From an uncultured Lachnotalea sp. (lineage in GTDB: Bacteria > Bacillota > Clostridia > Lachnospirales > Lachnospiraceae), in contig CAMSZT010000002.1 of NCBI GenBank assembly GCA_947066815.1, forward strand, positions 62,001 to 126,000: 64,000 nucleotides of DNA, written 5' to 3'. Positions 25,328 to 33,610 of the stretch are shown in pieces. The notes under the pieces are model-generated. The model saw only the letters and a program-made list of their open reading frames with translations, had not been told where the DNA came from and made no database searches. A program made the position numbers and the translations under genes. Numbering within the stretch: position 1 is the stretch's first letter; each line of letters starts with the position of its first letter.

Positions 25328-26425
25328 ATGATGAAAAAAAGAAGGACTTTCTTTTTGTTCTTGTTTGCACTGGTTGTCCTGTCGGGCTGCGGGAAAAGCG
25401 GGATGGCGGAGGAAAAGTCATTTCCCCGGAATGGAGAACTGGTTAGCAGGGAGTTGGGGGAGGGCGTCACGCTGGACGCAGTTGCCGAGGTTCCGGAGGA
25501 CTGGGACGGGAAGGTGGAAATTTGCCGGGTAAAAAACGTGTTTTTTCATGGAAGAACGCTGGCCGGCCGGCTGTATCCGGAAATTTCGGAGGATGCCTGG
25601 GAGGACGGGGGCTTTGCGGACTTGGGAGACGAAGAAGGCGTAATGTATCGGGGGGATATCTGGATCGAAAAGGGACAGGAGCCCCAGCCGGGACTTATTA
25701 ATTTGACAGGGGGCCTCAACATCAGTACGGATGAGGCCGAACGAAAGTATCAGCTGTTTGGACATAATATAAAGGGAGAGATGGCGAAGGTCGTCAGGCG
25801 GGAATTTACTTTTTCCACGACAGAGGAGGCGGAGAAAAAGGCGGAACGCTACTGGACGGAGACGATTGGAATAGAGGGCGCCCGGCCTTTTCGGGTTTAT
25901 TCCGTGTCCCATGAAGAACTGCTGGCAGAGCAGGAGAGACAAGAAAAAGAAGAGCAGGCGGGATATACGCCAAGTTATGATTTTACAGAAGCGGATGATT
26001 GCTATGACATTCGGATGGAGCAGGTGGTAAACGGACTGCCGCTGACGGCCAATTATTCGCATAATGTAAGAAAGGATGGGATTTACGTGCCCAGCGGGGA
26101 AATCGTCGTCGTATGTACCCGGGATGGAATCGAATACGTTTCCTGTGCTGGAAACTATGAGATTCTAGAAAAAGACGTAAAGGAAGCGGTTCCCATGGAC
26201 GAGGTATATGAGACGCTGGAAAGGAAGTTCCGGATGTTGATGTACGGGACGGTCGAAGTGAACGAGATGCGGCTGGTCTATTACCCCTTTCCCCTTTCCA
26301 CAGAGAACATAAACTGGGAGTACGAGTTTGTGCCGGCCTGGTGCTTTTCCTTTCAGCCAGGCGAAATGGGAATCACGAAAAATATTTATGTCAATGCGGT
26401 GACTGGAGAAGAAATCGTGGAGTAG
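25328..26425 (+). CDS. Lipoprotein of unknown function, first gene of an ABC operon
   Basis: 365 residues. The N-terminus is a lipoprotein signal: basic MMKKRR, a hydrophobic core, and lipobox LSGC with the acylated cysteine at 21. The mature part would sit on the outer face of the membrane. It is rich in acidic residues and contains a Glu/Lys helix (about 180-215). I do not recognise a catalytic motif; the C-terminal region resembles the general pattern of two repeated YycH/I- or PepSY-like beta segments, which is only an impression. ATG 25328 follows GGGGAGAAAAG. It leads directly into two membrane proteins and an ATPase, so it is probably a transporter accessory or sensor. Confidence 0.7.
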   Translation: MMKKRRTFFLFLFALVVLSGCGKSGMAEEKSFPRNGELVSRELGEGVTLDAVAEVPEDWDGKVEICRVKNVFFHGRTLAGRLYPEISEDAWEDGGFADLGDEEGVMYRGDIWIEKGQEPQPGLINLTGGLNISTDEAERKYQLFGHNIKGEMAKVVRREFTFSTTEEAEKKAERYWTETIGIEGARPFRVYSVSHEELLAEQERQEKEEQAGYTPSYDFTEADDCYDIRMEQVVNGLPLTANYSHNVRKDGIYVPSGEIVVVCTRDGIEYVSCAGNYEILEKDVKEAVPMDEVYETLERKFRMLMYGTVEVNEMRLVYYPFPLSTENINWEYEFVPAWCFSFQPGEMGITKNIYVNAVTGEEIVE

Positions 26426-26467
26426 GGAAGGATTGCCGGAAGAAAGTTGTGGCTGAAGGGAGAGAGG

Positions 26468-27274
26468 ATGACACTTTTAAGAATGCTGAAGTCGGATTTT
26501 CGACGGTTGTTTCAAGCGAAAAATTTTTACTTTGTGGTTTTGCTGGTGGCGTTTATCACGGCGGTCGGTCTGGTCCCGGACATCTGGGCTTACAGAAGCA
26601 GTCTGTCGGTTTTCAGCCTGGTGCAGTTTCATGGTTCTGCCACCAGCTTTTTTCTGATCATGACGGTTCTGGCGGCGTTTCCCTTTGGGTTGAGCTACAG
26701 GGAGGATGTCCGCCACAATTATATTCATGGCATCGCCAGCCGGGTGGGAGATTCCGCCTACTGTTGGTCCCATGTGATCGTCACGGCGGCGGGGGCCTTT
26801 CTGGCGATATTTCTGGGATACGCCCTGTGTTACGTGATGATGGGGCTGTTCTTTCCGATGATCCACGGGGAGGAGGCGGAGGCTCTGCTGAAAAGCAGCC
26901 GGGATGTCTATACGGACCTGATGCTGGGGCCGGTTCCCCTTTTTTATTTTTTCTGCACGATCTCGACGGAGGCGGCGGGATATGCCTTTCTGGCGGTGTT
27001 TGCCCTGATGCTTTCCCCGAAAATAGAAAATCCTTTCGTGCTGTTAAGCTCCCCGGCCCTTTTTTATTATGGAAGCGTCGTGGCCTGCGGGGTACTGGAA
27101 CTACACGGAATCGCACGCTGGTACAACATTTTAAGCCGTGGCGGATGGCTGGCGGCAAAGATTGCGGATATCCGGTTCCTGATGCCCTGTGTCTTTTTAT
27201 ATTTCGGAAGTCTGATCTGTCTGGAGGGACTGGTGTTTCTGTCTTGGGTGGAGAGGGGGCGCATTCATGGATAA
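26468..27274 (+). CDS. ABC transporter membrane protein (ABC-2-like)
   Basis: 268 residues with about six membrane segments, the first at 20-45 after the amphipathic start MTLLRMLKSDFRRLFQAKNF, which is typical of ABC-2-type permeases. A large loop lies near 135-150. It would pair with the next membrane protein and the ATPase at 28142. Start ATG 26468 follows GGGAGAGG. Its stop overlaps the next start by 8 bases. The substrate is unknown. Confidence 0.75.
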   Translation: MTLLRMLKSDFRRLFQAKNFYFVVLLVAFITAVGLVPDIWAYRSSLSVFSLVQFHGSATSFFLIMTVLAAFPFGLSYREDVRHNYIHGIASRVGDSAYCWSHVIVTAAGAFLAIFLGYALCYVMMGLFFPMIHGEEAEALLKSSRDVYTDLMLGPVPLFYFFCTISTEAAGYAFLAVFALMLSPKIENPFVLLSSPALFYYGSVVACGVLELHGIARWYNILSRGGWLAAKIADIRFLMPCVFLYFGSLICLEGLVFLSWVERGRIHG

Positions 27275-28127
27275 AGGGAGACAGATTTTTCGCATATGTG
27301 CAGGGAATTTGGAACGCATTTCCGGAAATCCGAGGCTGTATCTGGCCTTTGCCTGGTTTGCCATGACCATCGCCTTTTATATGGTTCAGGTGCGGCGGCT
27401 TGCGTATTCCCTGGGGGAGACGGTCTCGGCCTGGGTATTTCCGCTCCTCATGGCGAAATCCGGGAATCAGATGTTCTTCATTTTAGGTGCGGTGCTCCTG
27501 TTCTGCGATGCGCCCTTCCTGTACGACAACAGCGGCTGGCAGATTCTGAGGGCCGGCCGACGCACGTGGTTTTGGGGAAATATCCTGTATATCGGGGTGC
27601 TGTCACTCCTCTATACGGCAATTGTCTCCGTTTTGCCCGCCGTCTTTGCGGTTCCGAAATTGAGCCTGGCCAATGAATGGGGCCGCCTGATCGGTTCCCT
27701 GGGGCAGACGAGCCTTGCCAGTCAGTCGGGCCTGACTTCGCTGTCCTACATCATTATGTCAAGGTATTCCCCCCTGGAGGCCATGGGGATCGCCGGGCTT
27801 GCAGCATGGCTTAACGCTGTTTTGGTGGGGGTGGTCAGTTACGCCGCTAATCTGCTGCTCAAGCAGGGGGCAGGGGCGGTCATCTGCATGGCTATGGGCC
27901 TGACCCCGGTCATCATAAGCGGTGCGCTGCCGCCGGTTTCCTATTTCGCTTATTATCTTTCTCCTCCGTCGTGGATCAATCCGGAGAATTATAACCGAAA
28001 AGGGTACGGGGCGGCGCCGTCTCCCCTGTATATTTATCTGGCCTTTGCGGTGCTGATCGCGGGATGCGTCCTTGCGGCCCGCGTCGGGATCGTGAAAAAA
28101 GATCTGTACACGATACAGGATCTATGA
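27267..28127 (+). CDS. ABC transporter membrane protein, second subunit
   Basis: 286 residues, about six to seven membrane helices; no recognised solute-binding motif. Its start ATG 27267 overlaps the upstream permease gene and its end is 14 bases before the ATPase gene, so the three form one export-type complex by context. The N-terminus (MDKGRQIFRICAGNLERISG) is again amphipathic and basic, as in ABC-2 permeases. It lacks clear sequence likeness to its partner apart from layout. Confidence 0.72.
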   Translation: MDKGRQIFRICAGNLERISGNPRLYLAFAWFAMTIAFYMVQVRRLAYSLGETVSAWVFPLLMAKSGNQMFFILGAVLLFCDAPFLYDNSGWQILRAGRRTWFWGNILYIGVLSLLYTAIVSVLPAVFAVPKLSLANEWGRLIGSLGQTSLASQSGLTSLSYIIMSRYSPLEAMGIAGLAAWLNAVLVGVVSYAANLLLKQGAGAVICMAMGLTPVIISGALPPVSYFAYYLSPPSWINPENYNRKGYGAAPSPLYIYLAFAVLIAGCVLAARVGIVKKDLYTIQDL

Positions 28128-28141
28128 GGAAGGAGGAAGCC

Positions 28142-28837
28142 ATGAAAGATAAGCGAAAGACGGAGGAATGCAAAGGAGCGCCCGCAGGAGACCGGGGCCG
28201 GGCTGAAACGAACAAAATAGAAGTCCGCCATGTGACGAAGAGTTTTGGGGAATACAAGGCCCTGGACGACGTGTCCCTTTCCTTTGGATCAGGGAAGATC
28301 CACGGGATCGTCGGCAGGAACGGAAGCGGGAAGACGGTGTTATTCAAATGCATCTGCGGTTTCATGAAAATGGATCGGGGGGAGATCCTGGTGGACGGAA
28401 AGTCCGTCGGGAAGGACATCGAATCTCCGCCGGACGTGGGGGTGATCATCGAGATGCCGGGTTTTCTGCCGAATTACAACGCCTTCCAGAACCTGAGCTT
28501 TCTGGCGGGGATCAAAAACGTGATCGGAAAAGAGGAGATCCGCCGGGTGATCAGGCTGGTGGGGCTGGACCCGTCCGGCAAAAAACACGTGGGGAAGTAT
28601 TCCATGGGCATGCGGCAGCGCCTCGGCCTGGCCCAGGCCATCATGGAGAACCCGTCGCTCCTGATTCTTGACGAGCCCATGAACGGCCTGGACAACCAGG
28701 GGGTGGAGGATATCAGGAACATTCTTTTAAAGCTCAGGGGCCTTGGGAAGACCATCCTTCTGGCCAGCCACAACAGGGAGGACATCGAAATCCTCTGCGA
28801 CACGGTGACGGAGATGGACCGGGGACGGGTGCTGTAA
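28142..28837 (+). CDS. ABC transporter ATP-binding protein
   Basis: 231 residues. Walker A GRNGSGKT, Walker B LLILDEPMNGLD, H-loop SHN, and a signature YSMGMRQR in place of LSGGQ, which is common in ABC-2-type exporter ATPases. The first 28 residues are a charged, poorly conserved lead-in. ATG 28142 follows AAGGAGG. It should power the two permeases upstream. No two-component system or biosynthetic gene is beside it, so self-protection against a peptide or antibiotic is possible but unproven. Confidence 0.9.
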   Translation: MKDKRKTEECKGAPAGDRGRAETNKIEVRHVTKSFGEYKALDDVSLSFGSGKIHGIVGRNGSGKTVLFKCICGFMKMDRGEILVDGKSVGKDIESPPDVGVIIEMPGFLPNYNAFQNLSFLAGIKNVIGKEEIRRVIRLVGLDPSGKKHVGKYSMGMRQRLGLAQAIMENPSLLILDEPMNGLDNQGVEDIRNILLKLRGLGKTILLASHNREDIEILCDTVTEMDRGRVL

Positions 28838-28960
28838 TGGGTGGCTCTCCGGGTTCCCATAGGGTCCATTACAGCATGGGATCCGGCCGTATACAATTAA
28901 ATTTTCCCGTGGCAGATCTCTGTTTAAGTCAGTGGAGGGAAAAAATACCGGACATTTTCC

Positions 28961-28989
28961 TTGACAATCTCCTGCTCCGGGCCTATAAT
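28961..28989 (+). promoter_or_regulatory. ssrA: ssrA promoter
   Basis: Perfect consensus TTGACA (28961-28966), 17 bases, TATAAT (28984-28989). Transcription would begin about 28996, leaving a 5' leader of roughly 29 bases for RNase P to remove. Confidence 0.9.
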
Positions 28990-29024
28990 ACAGGTACGTC
29001 AGACAACTGTTCCTGATCAAACCG

Positions 29025-29370
29025 GGGCTTGTACTGGTTTCGACGGGGGTTCAGAAGTTTGGGAAGCCATCCGCAGACCGTGGCTGCGTCACCAACATGG
29101 AAAACCTAAATATAAACGCAGACGAACAGTTAGCGTACGCTGCTTAATTGCAGCTGTCGGCCCTAGGTCTCTCGCAGCTTAGGATCCCGGCATCGACGAT
29201 GCGAGGAACTTCGCCTTCTAAGCTTTGCGGAGGTGGAAGAATGATGAAGCTACCGAGTGGGGAAGCCTGTCTTTTGGCGTTCTCACGGGGGAATCAAAAA
29301 GAAAAGACTGTGATGGGAGAAACCTGAATGGAAGGGCTTTCGGACAGGGGTTCGATTCCCCTCAGGTCCA
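29025..29370 (+). ncRNA. ssrA: tmRNA
   Basis: About 346 nt. It rescues stalled ribosomes by acting as tRNA-Ala and then as mRNA for a degradation tag. The 5' end GGGCTTG (29025-29031) pairs fully, with two wobbles, with CAGGTCC (29363-29369), which fixes the ends; the T-arm is GGGGTTCGATTCCCC. CTGGTTTCGACGGGG after the 5' arm is the tmRNA signature. The tag reading frame GCA...TAA at 29118-29147 encodes ADEQLAYAA. The 3' CCA is not encoded (A then CTT follow). Confidence 0.95.
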
Positions 29371-29429
29371 CTTTAAAGATCCTTGGCTTACAAGGGTGAA
29401 AGTGTAAAAATTTGTGTCCCTGAAAAATG

Positions 29430-29485
29430 ACTCCTTTTTGGTAAGAATTCTGAAATGACAATTCTTATCGAAAAGGAGCATTTTT
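29430..29485 (+). terminator. Long hairpin terminator downstream of ssrA
   Basis: Arms of about 20 bases (29430-29449 with 29460-29479) around a 10-base loop, followed by T5 at 29481-29485. It can end ssrA transcription, but it also lies immediately before the IS256-like start at 29486 and may be part of that element's left end. Confidence 0.65.
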
Positions 29486-29566
29486 ATGGCAGTTGCCAGG
29501 GAACGGGTTCGGCAGATCATCTCACAACATAATTCAGACAGCGTAGCCTCAGGAAGGCGGTTATAA
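29486..29566 (+). pseudogene. IS256-type transposase N-terminal fragment
   Basis: A 26-codon frame behind AAGGAG: MAVARERVRQIISQ then HNSDSVA, after which the sequence changes to SGRRL and stops. From memory, clostridial IS256-family transposases begin with nearly the same MAVA..RQIIS..N..SVADVY. The match breaks after about 22 residues, so this would be a remnant left at ssrA. The identification is by recall and short, hence modest confidence. It could also be a chance small frame. Confidence 0.4.
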
Positions 29567-29591
29567 TGGGGACTGTTACGGGGAGGCGGAC

Positions 29592-30335
29592 ATGAATGAC
29601 AGATTCATCCAGAGCATTTCCATCGACTGGCCGGAGGTGGAGGAGGACTCCTACCTGCGGGGGATCCCGGCTCTCAGAAAGATGGGGCGGCTGGATTTTA
29701 AAAAGAACATCACCTTTTTTGTGGGGGAGAACGGGACGGGGAAGTCGACCCTGACGGAAGCCATCGCCGTGGCCTGCGGCTTCAATCCGGAGGGGGGAAC
29801 GGCGGACTATCGGTTCTCCACCTTCGACGACGTGTCGGAGCTTGGCAGGGCCCTCAGGGTGGTGCGGGGCTTTCGGAGACCGAAAAACGGTTATTTTTTT
29901 CGGGCGGAGAGCTTTTTCAACGTGGCCAGCAAGGCGGAGGATTACCGGGACGGGACCGCAAAGTCGGTCTACTATGCCAGGTACGGCGGGAGATCCCTCC
30001 ACGAACAGTCCCACGGGGAGAGCTTTCTGGCCTATTTTCAGTCCTTCGTGGAGGCGGGGCTCTATATCATGGACGAGCCGGAGGCGGCGCTGTCGCCCCA
30101 GAGACAGCTGGCCCTCTTTATCCAGATCGCGGGGATGGCGGAGCGGGGGTCCCAGTTCGTGATCGCGACCCATTCCCCCATCCTGCTGGCGATCCCCGGG
30201 GCGGAGATCTATTCCTTTGACGGGGAGGGGCTCGCTCCCTGTGACTACGAGGAGACGGAGAGCTACCGGCTCACGGAGCTTTTTATCAATGAGAGAGAGC
30301 GGATCATAAAAGAACTTTTGGAGGAAAAGGAGTGA
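29592..30335 (+). CDS. AAA-family ATPase (ABC-type ATPase fold, stand-alone)
   Basis: 247 residues. Walker A GENGTGKST (about 45-53), a YxxQSHGESFL signature-like segment, Walker B LYIMDEPEAALS and ATHSP form the ABC/SMC-class AAA layout with head-only architecture and no coiled coil. No membrane partner is present, so it is not a transporter. Such small ATPases are usually annotated only as AAA family; function unknown. ATG 29592 follows GGGGAGG. The acetyltransferase gene starts 6 bases after its stop, indicating one transcript. Confidence 0.85.
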   Translation: MNDRFIQSISIDWPEVEEDSYLRGIPALRKMGRLDFKKNITFFVGENGTGKSTLTEAIAVACGFNPEGGTADYRFSTFDDVSELGRALRVVRGFRRPKNGYFFRAESFFNVASKAEDYRDGTAKSVYYARYGGRSLHEQSHGESFLAYFQSFVEAGLYIMDEPEAALSPQRQLALFIQIAGMAERGSQFVIATHSPILLAIPGAEIYSFDGEGLAPCDYEETESYRLTELFINERERIIKELLEEKE

Positions 30336-30341
30336 CGGCAG

Positions 30342-31112
30342 ATGATCGTGAAGCTTGAGAGACCGGAGCGGTCGGAAGGTTTGTTTGAGGGATGTACGGA
30401 CACCACCCTGTTTTCCTGCCTGCAGGGGGTCATGGGGGAGGTCTACGGGGACGACGCGGAGCGGCCGGAGGCGGCCAGGGCGGTCCTGGGGGATTTCAGC
30501 TTTTTCGGCGGAAAACCCACGGAGGGACTGCTGCGTTTGTTTGAGGATTTGGAATTTCACATTTTGGTGCCTGGCTCGGAGGGCTGGGAGCGGCTGATCG
30601 AAGCCTGCCTCAGCGCGAAGGTAAAGCGGGTCCTCCGCTATGGGATCAAAAAGGAGCCGGAGGTCTTTGACCGGGCCCGGCTTTTACAGGCGGCCTCCTC
30701 CCTTCCGGAGGGATATGAGCTGAGGCAGATCGACGAGGAGCTGTACCATCAGTGCCGGCGGGAGAAATGGAGCCGGGACTTCGTGGGCAATTATCCGGAC
30801 TATGACGCCTACAGGCGGCTGGGGCTCGGAATGGCCGTCGTGAGGGATGGGGAGCTGATCGCGGGGACATCCTCCTATTCCAGCTGCCTTGGCGGCATCG
30901 AGATCGAGGTGGGCACGAAGGAAGTTTACCGGAGAAAGGGATTTGCCTATGCCTGCAGCGCGGGGCTGATCCTCGCCTGCCTGGAGCGGGGGCTCTATCC
31001 GAGCTGGGACGCGCAGAACCTCCACTCGGTAGGGCTGGCAGAGAAGCTGGGATATCACTTTGACCGGGAATATGCGGTATACGAGTATTACGGGGAGAAA
31101 GAAGAAGTTTAG
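30342..31112 (+). CDS. GNAT-family N-acetyltransferase
   Basis: 256 residues. The C-terminal half has the GNAT acetyl-CoA fold: IEIEVGTKEVYRRKGFAYACS gives motif A (V-x-x-x-YRRKGFA) and NLHSVGLAEKLGYHFD motif B. The N-terminal half (about 1-125) is the extra domain of the GNAT_acetyltr_2 group. The acceptor is unknown. ATG 30342 follows AAGGAG inside the intergenic 6 bases plus the end of the ATPase gene, so the pair is coupled. Confidence 0.87.
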   Translation: MIVKLERPERSEGLFEGCTDTTLFSCLQGVMGEVYGDDAERPEAARAVLGDFSFFGGKPTEGLLRLFEDLEFHILVPGSEGWERLIEACLSAKVKRVLRYGIKKEPEVFDRARLLQAASSLPEGYELRQIDEELYHQCRREKWSRDFVGNYPDYDAYRRLGLGMAVVRDGELIAGTSSYSSCLGGIEIEVGTKEVYRRKGFAYACSAGLILACLERGLYPSWDAQNLHSVGLAEKLGYHFDREYAVYEYYGEKEEV

Positions 31113-31121
31113 GAGAGGAAA

Positions 31122-31143
31122 AGGGCCGCCCGAGGGCGGCCCT
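31122..31143. terminator. Hairpin between convergent genes
   Basis: A 9-bp GC stem (31122-31130 with 31135-31143). Read on the complement strand it is followed by TTTTCC, so it may end the aldo/keto reductase transcript; on the plus strand no T-run follows. Confidence 0.55.
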
Positions 31144-31166
31144 GTCCGGTCGGGACCGGCGTGCGC

Positions 31167-32192
31167 TCACAGCGGTTTTCCGGCCAGGATCTCCTTGTAA
31201 TCCTTATAATTTTCCTGAAGAAGATCCGGCGTTTTGAGGCTGTAGGGACATTTTTCCATGCATTTTCCGCAGTGGATGCAGTCCTCGATCTTCGCCATCA
31301 CGGCCTGCATCTCGGGGGTGAGCCAGGCGGCGGAGGGAGCGCGGCGCAGCATCAGGGACATCCTGGCACAGTCGTTGATGCGGATCTTGGCCGGGCAGGT
31401 AGGCACGCAGTAGCCGCAGCCGCGGCAGAAGCTGCCGGAGAGGGCGGCTTTTTCCTTTTCAATATAGGCGGCCATCTCCTCCGTCATGGCCGGCGGGTTG
31501 TCGATGTAGGATAAGAATTCATCCAGCTCTTTCTCCCTCTGGACGCCCCAGATGGGAAGCACGTTGTCGTACTGTGCCTCGAAGGCGTAGGCGGCGGCAG
31601 AGTTGGTGATGAGGCCGCCGGACAGGGCTTTCATGGCGATGAAACCCATGTCATGTTTTTTGCAGGCTTCGACAATGGCGATGTCCTTATCCGTGGCCAG
31701 ATAGCAGAAAGGGAACTGCATGGTCTCGTAAAGATCCGATTCGATGGCTTCCATGGCCACATGGAGCCTGTGGTTGGTGATGCCGATGTGGCGGACCTTC
31801 CCCTGCTCCTTCGCCTTCACGATGGCGTCGTAGAGGCCGGATTCGTCGCCGGGCTTCGGGCAGAAGGCCGGGTTGTGGAACTGGAGGATGTCCACATAGT
31901 CCGTCTGCAGGTTTTTCAGACTGGTATGTAAGTCATTCCAGAAATCATCCGCATTCTGGGCTGCCGTTTTGGTGGAGATGAAGAGCTTTTCCCGGATCCC
32001 TTGAAAAGCATAGCCGACCTTCTCCTCGCTGTCGGAGTAGGCACGGGCCGTGTCGAAAAAATTGATGCCGTTTTCATAGGCTTTCCGGAGCAGTCCGGCG
32101 GCCTCCTCCTTGGAGATCCGCTGGATGGGCAGGGCGCCGAAGCCGTTTTTATTGACGGTGATCCCCGTCTTGCCGAGTGTTACTGTAACCAT
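31167..32192 (-). CDS. Aldo/keto reductase with C-terminal ferredoxin domain
   Basis: 341 residues. The AKR barrel has Asp47 and Tyr52 (FFDTARAYS), Lys75 (STKT) and His106 (LQFHNP). After residue 250 come two 4Fe-4S motifs, CRGCGYCVPTCPAKI and CIHCGKCMEKCPY. Such fusions are frequent in anaerobes and probably take electrons from ferredoxin, though the substrate is not known. I start at ATG 32192, six bases after GAGGAGG; an in-frame GTG 15 bases upstream overlaps that ribosome site. It faces the GNAT gene tail to tail. Confidence 0.9.
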   Translation of the reverse strand: MVTVTLGKTGITVNKNGFGALPIQRISKEEAAGLLRKAYENGINFFDTARAYSDSEEKVGYAFQGIREKLFISTKTAAQNADDFWNDLHTSLKNLQTDYVDILQFHNPAFCPKPGDESGLYDAIVKAKEQGKVRHIGITNHRLHVAMEAIESDLYETMQFPFCYLATDKDIAIVEACKKHDMGFIAMKALSGGLITNSAAAYAFEAQYDNVLPIWGVQREKELDEFLSYIDNPPAMTEEMAAYIEKEKAALSGSFCRGCGYCVPTCPAKIRINDCARMSLMLRRAPSAAWLTPEMQAVMAKIEDCIHCGKCMEKCPYSLKTPDLLQENYKDYKEILAGKPL

Positions 32193-32355
32193 AAGATACC
32201 TCCTCACAGGGTATTTGGCCTGAACTGTGCGCAGGCCGTTTCCTTATTAAAGAGTATATCTGCCGCCGGAGGGAATGTCAACCGGTTCCGGCGGCGGTCA
32301 CGTTTCCATATTTTTAGGGCTGCAGAAAATACGGAAACGTGGGGCCGCTTTGTGG

Positions 32356-32384
32356 TTGACAAATGCGGGAGGCGGTGTTATAAT
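32356..32384 (+). promoter_or_regulatory. Promoter of the DRE-TIM aldolase gene
   Basis: TTGACA (32356-32361), 17 bases, TATAAT (32379-32384), giving a leader of some 230 bases. Upstream, 32193-32355 contains two inverted repeats: GCCGCCGGA with TCCGGCGGC (about 32261-32297) and ACGTTTCC-TATTTT with AAAATA-GGAAACGT (32299-32340). No gene lies there. Confidence 0.85.
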
Positions 32385-32440
32385 TACACTCGCTGGTGCA
32401 CTTTAAAGCGCTAAAGCGTCGTGCCGGCAGATCGGCATTG

Positions 32441-32537
32441 AAAAAAGAATGAACGGTCAAAAAAAGGAACGAACGGTTAAAAAAAGAATGAACGGTCGGA
32501 AAAAAGAATGAACGGCAGAAAAAAAGAACAGCCGGCG
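32441..32537 (+). repeat. Five tandem A-rich repeats of 19-20 bases in the leader
   Basis: Units start at about 32441, 32459, 32479, 32500 and 32519. The consensus is A6-7, then AGAATGAACGGTC. The last unit is degenerate and blends into GGAATGGCCGGCC. They lie in the transcribed leader, 80 to 180 bases before the aldolase start. Each unit contains an ATG, but unit lengths of 18-21 keep shifting the frame. Confidence 0.85.
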
Positions 32538-32618
32538 TCAAGACGGAATGGCCGGCCGGGAAAGAATGGCAGATCCGGGAGAGCGGGTCGGACAAGAAAG
32601 AGATCGAGGGAGAATATC

Positions 32619-33596
32619 ATGACATCAAGAAAAGGCAATTTAATGGGTGTCCGCCGGGACGTGAAGGTGGTCGACGCGACGGTCCGGGACGGGGGGCTGT
32701 GCAACAATTTCGAGTTTACGGATGAGTTTGTCCGGGAATTATATAAGACCAACATCAAGAGCGGCGTGGATTATATGGAGTTCGGCTACAAGGCCAGCAG
32801 GGCGCTGTTCGATGAGAAGAAGTTCGGGAAGTGGAAGTTCTGCAGGGAGGAGGACATCCGGGGCATCGTGGGGGAGAACGTCTCCGACATGAAGATCTCC
32901 GTCATGGCGGACGTGGGCCGCTGCGATTATAAAACGGATTTCCTTCCAAAGAGCGAGAGCGTCATCGACATGGTGCGGGTGGCCTGCTACGTGCATCAGA
33001 TCCCGGCGGCGGTGGAGATGATCGAGCACCTCCACGACCTGGGCTACGAGACCTGCTGCAACATCATGGCGGTCTCCCAGGCGAACATGAACCAGATGGA
33101 GGAGGCCCTGGAGATGGTCTGCGATTCCAGCGTGGACGTGGTCTATCTGGTGGACAGCTACGGCTCCCTGTACCCGGAGAATGCCTCGGCCCTGGCCAGG
33201 ACTTACCTGGCGGCGGCGGAGAAGGCGGGGAAAAAGGTGGGCTTCCACGGCCACAACAACCAGAACCTGGCCTTCGCCAACACCATCGAGACCATGTCCT
33301 ACGGGATCTCCTACCTGGACGCCACGGCCCAGGGCATGGGGCGGGGGGCCGGAAACTGTGCCATGGAGCTTCTGCTGGGCTTCTTAAAAAACCCCAAGTA
33401 CAACCTTTACAGCCTGCTGATCTTCATCGAGAAATACATGCTGCCCCTGAGGGAACAGGGCATCACCTGGGGCTTCGACCTTCAGTACATGTTCACGGGC
33501 CAGTTAAACCGCCATCCCAGGGAGGCGATCCAGTTTACCGCGGAGAACCGGAAGGATTACTGCGAGTTTTACAAGTCCCTGCTGGATAACTTCTGA
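32619..33596 (+). CDS. DRE-TIM metallolyase (HMG-CoA lyase / 4-hydroxy-2-oxovalerate aldolase-like)
   Basis: 325 residues. VVDATVRDGGLCNNF near the N-terminus is the DRE-TIM signature (metal-binding Asp plus Arg), and VGFHGHNNQNLAFAN supplies the His-x-His metal ligands. The enzyme should break or make a C-C bond next to a carboxylate using a divalent metal. It lacks the C-terminal domain of isopropylmalate synthase and the partner dehydrogenase of MhpE, so the substrate is open. ATG 32619 follows GAGGGAG at a good distance; ATG 32643 is possible. Single gene with a long repeat-bearing leader. Confidence 0.85.
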   Translation: MTSRKGNLMGVRRDVKVVDATVRDGGLCNNFEFTDEFVRELYKTNIKSGVDYMEFGYKASRALFDEKKFGKWKFCREEDIRGIVGENVSDMKISVMADVGRCDYKTDFLPKSESVIDMVRVACYVHQIPAAVEMIEHLHDLGYETCCNIMAVSQANMNQMEEALEMVCDSSVDVVYLVDSYGSLYPENASALARTYLAAAEKAGKKVGFHGHNNQNLAFANTIETMSYGISYLDATAQGMGRGAGNCAMELLLGFLKNPKYNLYSLLIFIEKYMLPLREQGITWGFDLQYMFTGQLNRHPREAIQFTAENRKDYCEFYKSLLDNF

Positions 33597-33610
33597 CAGG
33601 CAATCGCCTA

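Noticed and set aside
32441-32537. The tandem repeats as a CRISPR array
   Set aside because: The units abut with no unique spacers, are only 19-20 bases long, and no cas gene is near.
32508-32618. A basic N-terminal extension of the DRE-TIM aldolase
   Set aside because: It is made of the leader repeats, has no ribosome site, and the family starts close to the RDV-K-VVDATVRDG region.
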